From positions 1 to 14,420 of the forward strand of contig SXSP01000440.1 in the NCBI GenBank assembly GCA_005792225.1: a DNA stretch of 14,420 nt, in the 5' to 3' direction. Source of the stretch: Bdellovibrionales bacterium (GTDB lineage: Bacteria; Bdellovibrionota; Bdellovibrionia; Bdellovibrionales; JAMPXM01). The notes under the pieces are model-generated. The model worked only from the letters and a program-made list of their open reading frames with translations, made no database searches and was not told the origin of the DNA. The translations under genes were made by a program, and so were the position numbers. This document shows, piece by piece, positions 6,256 through 12,277 of the stretch; position 1 is the stretch's first letter; every line of letters starts with the position of its first letter.

Positions 6256-7575
6256 ATGTCGATAAAAATCTCGCGCATCCTTCATGCTGGTTACATTTTC
6301 GAAAGTGGGGATACGCGAGTCCTCTTTGATCCTATTTTTGAAAACCCCTTTAGCTTCAATTGCTACGCGTTTCCCTCGGTGCGGTTTCATCTCCCCTCGA
6401 TTCAAAATCTCAGGCCCTCGGCGATTTTTATCTCGCATCATCATGATGATCATTGTTCGCTCGAGAGCTTGAATCTCCTCGACCGCGCAACCCCGGTTTT
6501 CGTTTTCTGTTTGCATGAAGAGTTAATCGAAATGATTCGGGCGATCGGCTTTCATGAAGTTCATGATCTCGACTTGAAGACGCCGATTCAGATCGGGGAG
6601 ATCACCATCACCCCAATGATGGCCTGGGATGAGGATGTCGACTCCATCTTCCACATCAAAGCAGGTGACCTCAATGTTTTGAATGTGGTTGATTCGCTCA
6701 TGCATCCCGAAACTCTACAGAAGCTCAAAGCGGAAGCACCTTGGGATCTCGTTCTCTGGCCCTTTCAAACCATGAGGGAGACGGCCGTTCTCGCGCCGTC
6801 TCGGTTTCCTCCCGCGCCGCCCGAAGTTCCTGAGGAGTGGCTGGCGGAGTTGAAGGCGCTTTCTCCGCGATACGTGGTCCCGAGTTCCTGTCAATTCGTG
6901 CATGAGTCCTGGTCTTGGTACAATCATGCCTTATTCCCGATCACGTACCGTCATTTCGAGTCCGACGTCAGGAAGTCGCTTCCTCAAACCGACGTCATCA
7001 AGATCGATCCCGGTGCTTCGATTCTCCTCGATGAGAGGTCGCTCGTGAAGTCAGAGCCACTGTCATGGGTGGTGCGCGACTCGGAGGATGAATATGACTA
7101 TGAATATCAACCTGACGTGCGAGTTCCCGCGACCCGCGAAATCGCGATGAGGTTCCCGCCTTTGAGCGCTGCCGCCACCGAAAAGGTTTTCAACTACTGC
7201 CGAAATGGAATTGCGCGTGCTTACCGACAGCTCGAGCCTTCCGAATCTTTCTCCCAATCGAGGGTTTGGCAACTCTCGGTTTTTGATCACGTGGGAGCGG
7301 AGTTTCGTTTCAGCTTCCGCATTTCAAACTCAGAAATGGTGCCATTGGACGGTGATGATGAAATTGGGCCGGCGTGGACGACGGAAGTTGCCATCGCCAA
7401 GCTCTACGGCGCCCTGGAAAATGGTGAAACATTGAGCTCGATGTATCTTCGGGTGAACGAAGTGGAGATCTTCGAGGATCCGCTGATCCGCTCCTTATTC
7501 GAGGGTCAATTCGGCAACTATCAGCGAGCGCAATTGCGAAGATTGCGCGTCCGGGGTGAGGTGGTTCGTCGGTAA
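6256..7575 (+). CDS. Metallo-beta-lactamase-fold hydrolase with C-terminal extension
   Basis: A 439-aa protein. The first roughly 250 residues are a metallo-beta-lactamase fold of the UlaG or lactamase_B_2 type. Seen: the GDTRVLFDP strand (18-26), the metal motif SHHHDDH (60-66, which satisfies HxHxDH), H133 and the likely bridging aspartate D146 in VVDSLMH. All main metal ligands seem present, so it should be an active metal-dependent hydrolase or oxidoreductase. There is no signal peptide. From about residue 265 it carries an acidic linker (DSEDEYDYEY) and a second domain of about 170 aa that I cannot place with confidence; its late part is loosely reminiscent of SCP2-like lipid-binding domains. 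An AGGGGA ribosome binding site overlaps the end of the AHSA1 gene, supporting a three-gene operon. The substrate is unknown. Confidence 0.85.
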   Translation: MSIKISRILHAGYIFESGDTRVLFDPIFENPFSFNCYAFPSVRFHLPSIQNLRPSAIFISHHHDDHCSLESLNLLDRATPVFVFCLHEELIEMIRAIGFHEVHDLDLKTPIQIGEITITPMMAWDEDVDSIFHIKAGDLNVLNVVDSLMHPETLQKLKAEAPWDLVLWPFQTMRETAVLAPSRFPPAPPEVPEEWLAELKALSPRYVVPSSCQFVHESWSWYNHALFPITYRHFESDVRKSLPQTDVIKIDPGASILLDERSLVKSEPLSWVVRDSEDEYDYEYQPDVRVPATREIAMRFPPLSAAATEKVFNYCRNGIARAYRQLEPSESFSQSRVWQLSVFDHVGAEFRFSFRISNSEMVPLDGDDEIGPAWTTEVAIAKLYGALENGETLSSMYLRVNEVEIFEDPLIRSLFEGQFGNYQRAQLRRLRVRGEVVRR

Positions 7576-7598
7576 ACCCGCCTCGTCTCCCGCGGGCT

Positions 7599-7613
7599 TT
7601 CGTTTGAAACGAA
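7599..7613. promoter_or_regulatory. 15-bp palindrome upstream of phoD
   Basis: TTCGTTT-G-AAACGAA, a perfect palindrome with a one-base centre, in the 130-nt gap between the hydrolase and phosphatase genes. It looks more like a protein-binding site than an RNA hairpin because there is no loop. The binding factor is unknown and chance cannot be excluded. Confidence 0.3.
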
Positions 7614-7693
7614 GAAATCCACCACGTGAACCTAACACAACCCCAATTTTACTCCGCGCTCGCGATTTGCTGAGATTTAAGCATCATCTTCGC

Positions 7694-7700
7694 GGGAGGG
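7694..7700 (+). promoter_or_regulatory. Ribosome binding site that sets a TTG start
   Basis: GGGAGGG, five nt upstream of TTG 7706. It favours TTG 7706 over the upstream in-frame ATG at 7556, and that choice places a Tat signal exactly at the N-terminus of the phosphatase. Confidence 0.7.
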
Positions 7701-7705
7701 CGCAC

Positions 7706-9031
7706 TTGGCGATTTCAAGACGTCAGCTTTTACAGCTCGGATTACTCACGGCCGTAACGACTGCAACGGGAACGCTCCGAGCGGAAGAGGGACCACCGAG
7801 ACGTCTGCGAGCGCCGACGAGACGCACGACTCCTTCGATCCTCCAGGGTGCGACCGATGAATCACGAACTCAGTTTTCGGTGGTGCACGCAGTGGAGGAG
7901 CGGTATGCGTTTCAAGTAACATCCGCTCGCGGTGGTACTTGGCAGCCCGACCGAATTGAAACCCTGACGCTCGCGGGGCAGAAGGCGGCCATCACGCGCG
8001 TATTTTTCTCGGGTCTTTATCTGGGCGAAGACTTTAATTTGATGCTTCAGGAGATGTCTCAACCGAACAAGGCCGAGGCTCGTATCTTCCGCATGCTCGA
8101 CACGCGAAATCCACGGCCCAGGTTTGCGGTCTGTTCGTGCATGGACGACAACGAGCATGCACCGGAAATTTGGCGAGATCTGGTTCAACAAAGACCGGAT
8201 TTCATTCTTTTTATCGGTGATAGCGTCTACGTCGATTACGGGCGGGAGCGCGACTCGGGCGAGGCCCGTCTCTGGAGACGCTTCGCCGAGGCTCGCTCTA
8301 CGCTCGACATTTTCTTTAGTCAGCGCCTCGTTCCCATTTTTGCGACGTGGGATGATCACGACTTTGGACTCAACGATTCGGGTCGTGAGTACCCGCATGC
8401 CGAGATCTCGAGGAAGAACTTCATGAGCTTCTACGCCATGGAGCCGAGTCACTGTTCCATCCTCGAGCGGGGACCGGGGGTGAGCAGTCGTTTCGTGATC
8501 GGTGGCCAACAGTTTTTCCTGATGGACGATCGTTCTTACCGGATTGCGGGGCGTTCGAACGAGCGCTACGCTCATTGGGGTCAAGAGCAGGAGGAGTGGA
8601 TGCTGGCGCACGCGGCCTCGCATCCGGGAATGAGCTGGATCGCCAACGGGTCGCAGGTTTTTCCGCAGATGCCGTTTAAAGAGTCGTTTTCCGGCGAACA
8701 TCCGGTTCAGTTCGCGGCCGTGAGCGAAGCTCTTCGCCGTCTGAATCAGCGCGTGATCTTTCTTTCGGGTGATGTTCACTTCACCGAAATTTCGCAAGTG
8801 GAGAAAGATGCTTTCGGCTACCAAACGTATGAGCTCACCTCGAGTTCAATCCACAGTGGAAAACTGCCGGGAGCACCCGATATCATTCCGAACGGACGTC
8901 GAATCGCCTCGACCGGAAATCGCAACTATTTATTGATAGAGTCGATAGCCGACGGCTATGGCTGCCGCTTCGGCGTCGAGAGCCGAACGCCTTCAAATCG
9001 CGTGAACTTCCGTTTAGATCTGACCGTCTAA
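7706..9031 (+). CDS. phoD: PhoD-type alkaline phosphatase/phosphodiesterase, Tat-exported
   Basis: A metallophosphoesterase of the PhoD family, 441 aa, expected to release phosphate from phosphomono- or diesters outside the cytoplasm. Seen, numbered from TTG 7706: a twin-arginine signal SRRQLL (4-9) followed by a hydrophobic stretch; an N-terminal beta-rich PhoD_N-like region (about 55-120); and the metal-site motifs GDSVYVDY (171-178), WDDHDF (215-220), DDRSYR (274-279) and SGDVHFTE (354-361). An upstream in-frame ATG at 7556 would add 50 residues that overlap the preceding gene and bury the Tat signal, so the TTG with its strong GGGAGGG is preferred. No Pho box could be identified by eye. 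PhoD enzymes use Ca and Fe in characterised examples; that is family knowledge. Confidence 0.92.
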   Translation: MAISRRQLLQLGLLTAVTTATGTLRAEEGPPRRLRAPTRRTTPSILQGATDESRTQFSVVHAVEERYAFQVTSARGGTWQPDRIETLTLAGQKAAITRVFFSGLYLGEDFNLMLQEMSQPNKAEARIFRMLDTRNPRPRFAVCSCMDDNEHAPEIWRDLVQQRPDFILFIGDSVYVDYGRERDSGEARLWRRFAEARSTLDIFFSQRLVPIFATWDDHDFGLNDSGREYPHAEISRKNFMSFYAMEPSHCSILERGPGVSSRFVIGGQQFFLMDDRSYRIAGRSNERYAHWGQEQEEWMLAHAASHPGMSWIANGSQVFPQMPFKESFSGEHPVQFAAVSEALRRLNQRVIFLSGDVHFTEISQVEKDAFGYQTYELTSSSIHSGKLPGAPDIIPNGRRIASTGNRNYLLIESIADGYGCRFGVESRTPSNRVNFRLDLTV

Positions 9032-9038
9032 GAGTCAA

Positions 9039-9058
9039 GGCTCATTCTTGAATGAGCC
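9039..9058 (+). terminator. Hairpin between converging phoD and alarmone synthetase genes
   Basis: GGCTCATT-CTTG-AATGAGCC forms a perfect 8-bp stem with a four-base loop starting 7 nt after the phoD stop, followed by GGTTTGCTTTG. It overlaps the last codons of the minus-strand gene. It is plausible as the phoD terminator; the T-run is broken. Confidence 0.55.
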
Positions 9059-10148
9059 GGTTTGCTTTGAGCACCTCGACGAGTGCGTGGGCGGCGCTCT
9101 TCGCGCTCGCGAGATCTCCCGGATAGTCGGTCTCACGGTAGTATTCAGTGAGTCGATTGACCTTGTTTATAAAAAGCTCTTCTGACTCAAGTATGTAGAG
9201 GTGCGCGAGAAAAAGTATGGCGTAGCCCCTCTGTACGGCGAAAATCGACGCCCTCTCGAGCCCCCACTGTTTTTTTGCGAACTCGAAGTAGAGTGGCAAA
9301 AACTTCTGCATCGCCTCGCGAAAGTTCGAAGCATTTCTTAAAAGGTCGCTCACGCGTCTTATCCCTGCGGCTCGCGCGGCACTGAGGACATAGTCCGGAT
9401 AAAAGGCATCCTCGACGATGGGAACACTCAAATAAGACGAGACCGCGCGATCAAGTTGAAGCATTTCATCTCGCGCGAGCGCCGATTGAAGCGAGAGGTG
9501 ATCGAGTTCCACATCCTCGAAATCGAGATTCGTCGCCTTGAGCTTGTTGACGTAAGCTTTTAGATCCGTGCGGATCGCGGCGAACTCACGATCCGCAACT
9601 TCGAGAAGGCTCGCAATTTGGCTGAACCTGCGCCGAAATTCTCTGGGAAGCTGTTCAGTCGCCTTATAGCCAATGTCGTGTTCGATCTCGGCCCAGGTGT
9701 GCTGGAGCACGGTTCTGATCTGAATCTCGAACCTGAATTTTTCGCCGAAAGTGGCTCGCAGCTCGTAAGGAAACGCGCAGACGTAGTGAAGCGACCGGTA
9801 GCCAAATTTATCAGAGTCTTCGTACTGAAGCTTGTTGACGGAGTTGCGGAAATCCACGTCGAAATTTTGCTCAATCACCCGCGCGACATCCGCGATGAGA
9901 TCTTCGGAGTAGGTGATGATGCGGAAGGCGAGGAGATCCGTGACATCGTAGAGACTCAAATAACTGCGATCGGGTCGCGAGAGCTTTCGTTCAAGGCTCG
10001 ATCTTTCTTTGATTCGGCCGCGAATCGATTGAACCTTGAGGCCGGCTCTTTCCACGCTCGATCGAAGCTCACCTTCAAGCCGCGTCTGGATCGGAAGAAG
10101 GTGAGGCCGAAGATCGTTTTCAAATTCATCGAGGAAAGAGCGATTCAC
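9042..10148 (-). CDS. RelA/SpoT-domain (p)ppGpp synthetase-like protein with long C-terminal extension
   Basis: Residues about 40-190 are a RelA_SpoT nucleotidyltransferase domain, the part that transfers pyrophosphate from ATP to GDP or GTP. Seen: RIKERSSLERKL (45-56), VTDLLAFRII with D71, GYRSLHYV (116-123), EIQIRT (141-146) and HTWAEIEHDIGYK (150-162), the form found in small alarmone synthetases. There is no HD hydrolase domain before it and no recognisable TGS or ACT domain after it. At 368 aa it is longer than ordinary small synthetases (about 200-250), with about 170 residues of mostly helical, unassigned C-terminus. The start is GTG 10148, five nt after GGAG. The upstream gene ends 12 nt earlier on the same strand, so the two form an operon. 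Alternatives are a toxic alarmone synthetase or an enzyme pyrophosphorylating other nucleotides or tRNA. Confidence 0.85.
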   Translation of the reverse strand: MNRSFLDEFENDLRPHLLPIQTRLEGELRSSVERAGLKVQSIRGRIKERSSLERKLSRPDRSYLSLYDVTDLLAFRIITYSEDLIADVARVIEQNFDVDFRNSVNKLQYEDSDKFGYRSLHYVCAFPYELRATFGEKFRFEIQIRTVLQHTWAEIEHDIGYKATEQLPREFRRRFSQIASLLEVADREFAAIRTDLKAYVNKLKATNLDFEDVELDHLSLQSALARDEMLQLDRAVSSYLSVPIVEDAFYPDYVLSAARAAGIRRVSDLLRNASNFREAMQKFLPLYFEFAKKQWGLERASIFAVQRGYAILFLAHLYILESEELFINKVNRLTEYYRETDYPGDLASAKSAAHALVEVLKANRLIQE

Positions 10149-10160
10149 GATGTCTCCGAC

Positions 10161-10544
10161 TTACTTACCCTTCATTTCGATCTTCACGTTCTTACTTCCA
10201 ACGGCGACGGGTTTCGCCTCAGTTCCTTCGGGGCCCGTCTTATCCATTGCATCACCCGTGGGAGAATATCTCGCGGTGATCAAGAAGGAGCCGGTAAACG
10301 GTGTGCCGGGCATCATCGTATTCTTTTCGCTCAACGTGAATTTATAAGGGAATTTAGGCTCTACGACCCGGAGAACCGCCACCGGCATAGGCTTTCCGGG
10401 TTCTTTTGCCATGACGAAGAGGGCGCCGCCGGGCTTGATCGTTGCGCCTTTCGCGACCGTAACTACTCCAGAAATCTCGCTGGTTGCCGCGTGCGCGAAA
10501 GTGGAAACTGAAAACAGTGAGACGATGAGTGCCGAACGAATCAT
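10161..10544 (-). CDS. Periplasmic protein resembling the CcmI/CycH C-terminal domain
   Basis: A 127-aa exported protein with a signal peptide ending in AHA (residues 17-19). The mature part has the pattern of the C-terminal domain of the cytochrome c biogenesis factor CcmI/CycH: ISGVVTVAKG, then a PGGALFVMAKEPGKPMPVAV segment, LSEKNTMMPG, an ITARYSPTG segment and PVAVGSKNVKI. In CcmI this periplasmic domain follows TPR repeats and handles apocytochrome. Here it stands alone, without membrane helices or TPRs, so its role may differ. The start at 10544 is set by AGGAG five nt upstream and by the signal peptide; the frame extends further upstream to 10640. It is the first gene of a two-gene unit with the alarmone synthetase. 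Confidence 0.75.
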   Translation of the reverse strand: MIRSALIVSLFSVSTFAHAATSEISGVVTVAKGATIKPGGALFVMAKEPGKPMPVAVLRVVEPKFPYKFTLSEKNTMMPGTPFTGSFLITARYSPTGDAMDKTGPEGTEAKPVAVGSKNVKIEMKGK

Positions 10545-10627
10545 GATGACTCCTGAGTGGCTAATGTTCATGCGGAGAGTTCGCCCGACTTGGTGTGAAA
10601 AAGCAACCCTGTAAGTTTCCTCCCGGG

Positions 10628-10656
10628 TTGAGCACCCCATGAATTTGGTTTAGATT
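10628..10656 (+). promoter_or_regulatory. Candidate promoter of the repeat-protein gene
   Basis: TTGAGC (10628-10633) and TAGATT (10651-10656) with a 17-nt spacer, in the 146-nt gap between divergent genes. It leaves a leader of about 28 nt that includes GGGGGA before the ATG. Moderate match to sigma-70; not proven. Confidence 0.45.
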
Positions 10657-10690
10657 CCGTGAAACTCATCTTGTCGGGGGATTTTGAATT

Positions 10691-11362
10691 ATGTCTTTCT
10701 CGCGTTCGATTCTCGCAACGGGTCTTTCTCTTTGTTCTGTTTCTTTCGCGCTGAGTGCAAACGCTGAATCTCAGCCTGGGTGTGATTCACTCCGTTCAGT
10801 TCAGGCGGTGATCGACATCGCCTCTGATAATGTCGCTGGTCTCAAGGCGCAAGTCGATGAGGCGCAACGTGCTCTTTGCTCGCGCTTCACGCCCTCAAAA
10901 GGCGCTACGGTTTACTATCAAAATGGCAAAATCGCGACTTCGTATTCCCGCACTGAGGGCGCTACCTGGTACTACCCGAATGGGAAGATCATCACGAGCT
11001 ACGCGGGTCGCGAAGACGCAACTTGGTACTATCCCGATTCAAAGATCGTGACGTCTTACATGGGGCGTGTAGGAGCAACTTGGTATTATCCGAACGGCCG
11101 AATTCTGACGTCTTATTACGGGCAACCCGGCGCGACGTGGTACTACAGCTCAGGGCGAATTCTTACGAGCTACGCCGGTCAAATAGGCGCGACTTGGTAC
11201 TACGACAACGGAAGAGTTTTGAGTTCATACTTTGGGCAGTCGGGAGCAACTTGGTATTACAAGAACGGCTCCGTATGGACGTCTCAAGGACCCGAGATCA
11301 GCGAGCAAGAGCTTCTTTATCCGCATCTCCTGCTGAAAACACTCTTTGGCGAACAGCAGTAA
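10691..11362 (+). CDS. Secreted protein with seven 19-residue Tyr/Trp-rich repeats
   Basis: A 223-aa exported protein: signal peptide ending near ANA (23-25), a short helical segment with two cysteines (31, 63), then seven tandem 19-residue repeats from residue 71 to about 203. The repeat reads roughly GATWYYxNGKIxTSYxGxx; the first copy has V in place of W and the last loses its final tyrosine. The pattern of aromatic pairs followed by NG or SG recalls MORN-type and YwqK-like repeats, but with a shorter period. Such repeats usually fold as stacked beta hairpins. The 21-residue tail after the repeats is acidic, then hydrophobic. A surface, adhesive or structural role is possible; no enzyme motif is visible. 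It is a single gene with its own candidate promoter. Confidence 0.8.
   Translation: MSFSRSILATGLSLCSVSFALSANAESQPGCDSLRSVQAVIDIASDNVAGLKAQVDEAQRALCSRFTPSKGATVYYQNGKIATSYSRTEGATWYYPNGKIITSYAGREDATWYYPDSKIVTSYMGRVGATWYYPNGRILTSYYGQPGATWYYSSGRILTSYAGQIGATWYYDNGRVLSSYFGQSGATWYYKNGSVWTSQGPEISEQELLYPHLLLKTLFGEQQ
10901..11299 (+). repeat. Seven tandem 57-bp coding repeats
   Basis: In-frame repeats of 57 bp inside the secreted repeat protein. The GCxACxTGGTAxTAx core is well kept, while the codons and the three residues between repeats vary. The copies are therefore old enough to have diverged and are kept by selection on the protein. Confidence 0.85.
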
Positions 11363-11448
11363 TCCTGTGCGCGTCGACTCCGTATCTATCTCCCGAGCTT
11401 TGGAGATGATGCGTGATCAATAGGGGTGACTTTTGCGGGAATCAGACG

Positions 11449-11910
11449 TCACTTCTTCACAACTTTTTCCACTGTTTCCCACGTCCTCGTCGTGATTTCT
11501 TTACCGAAGGTCTTTTCCAGCATGATCATGAAAACCGGGCCCTTAGCACCCGGTACGTAAGAGGTAAAAACCTCGTGAGCTTTTATTCGGTGAATGCAAA
11601 CGCCGTCGGCTTCGATCGGCAGTCTCGTCGTCTTTTCCGGTTTCACTTTTAGGAACGTGATCACTCTCTTCGAACCTGGCTTCATCTTGGAAGGAAAAGG
11701 GTTCGACTCCAAAATTGCGGCGAGTTGGTCGATCGAACGGACAATCGTTAGGAACGTTCGACCGAGTTTCGCACTCATGGCCGTTTCGATTTTCTTTTCT
11801 AGCGCCGCGTTTGGACTCGTCTTCGAATCGAAGACGACGTTTCCGCTGGCAAGGACCGTAGTGACATTCGTGAAGCCGGACTCCTCGAAGCACTTCTTCA
11901 GCTCCGGCAT
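11449..11910 (-). CDS. DUF1697-family protein lacking the usual N-terminus
   Basis: A 153-aa cytosolic protein of the DUF1697 family, whose biochemical role is unknown. Seen: the family core GFTNVTTVLASGNVVFDS (residues 12-29), an NPFP segment (70-73), and the C-terminal pattern TTRTWETVEKV. Usual members have about 180 residues and begin with a strand reading LLRGINVGGKN before the helix that is the N-terminus here. No such sequence is found in any of the three frames upstream, and the ATG at 11910 has a good AGGAG at 5 nt, so the short form appears to be the real start. Either this is a truncated lineage or a partly decayed gene. TATACT at about 11950 on the same strand could be its -10. 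Confidence 0.75.
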   Translation of the reverse strand: MPELKKCFEESGFTNVTTVLASGNVVFDSKTSPNAALEKKIETAMSAKLGRTFLTIVRSIDQLAAILESNPFPSKMKPGSKRVITFLKVKPEKTTRLPIEADGVCIHRIKAHEVFTSYVPGAKGPVFMIMLEKTFGKEITTRTWETVEKVVKK

Positions 11911-12277
11911 GTAAACTCCTGATGTGGATACGGGTGAGCGTCGGGCTCAGTATATAAGTGAGGCTTCAGTCGTGTTGGGTTCATCACGGCTTAGTATGCT
12001 GAGCGTCAAACTTCTTAAGTTTAAGTTAAGCGGTGGCGCTAAAATGAACCAGGAGCAGAATGATATTTGGGAAAATCATTCGTAATCTCTAATATTTAGC
12101 CGCGCGGATATTTTGCGACCAGCCCGGCCGAAACGCACTAGTTTCCCAACGCACCCCTGACTTGACTCAGGTTCTAAATTTTTGATCACGACCTCGAAAG
12201 TTCGTCGACAAATGTCTCACGCCCGCTTAGTTCATTGGGCGGGCAAGAATAAAAACTCAAAAACCAGAGAGTGATCG
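11911..12277. other. Intergenic region before the sugar transporter
   Basis: About 367 nt between divergent genes. It contains TATACT (minus strand, near 11950) for the DUF1697 gene; a tandem TTAAGT-type repeat at about 12015-12030; an inverted repeat at 12058-12081; a possible 13-codon frame (12044-12085); TTGACT at 12162 without a good -10; and a hairpin GCCCGC (12221-12226) / GCGGGC (12239-12244) 33 nt before the transporter start, with an alternative overlapping pairing CGCCC/GGGCG. I see no RNA gene of a known class. Confidence 0.4.
12058..12081. promoter_or_regulatory. Inverted repeat in the region upstream of the sugar transporter
   Basis: GAATGAT and ATCATTC flank TTT/AAA, giving a 10-bp stem with one bulged A and a GGG loop. 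It could be an operator or an RNA hairpin. There is no T-run after it, so a terminator is unlikely. Confidence 0.35.

Noticed and set aside
7862..8824. Minus-strand open frame (320 codons) opposite phoD
   Set aside because: It lies wholly within phoD, whose catalytic motifs are intact, and its translation is low-complexity Arg/His-rich sequence without family features.
9618..10511. Long plus-strand open frame (297 codons) opposite the alarmone synthetase and CcmI-like genes
   Set aside because: It is antisense to two genes with clear family motifs, has no recognisable domain, and is explained by codon bias of the real genes.
10901..11299. Possible CRISPR-like array because of regular 57-bp spacing
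   Set aside because: The repeats are continuous, in frame and diverged at synonymous sites, with no unique spacers; they encode protein repeats.
11388..11407. ATCTCC/GGAGAT hairpin as terminator of the repeat-protein gene
   Set aside because: Only six base pairs, with no T-run; too weak to call.
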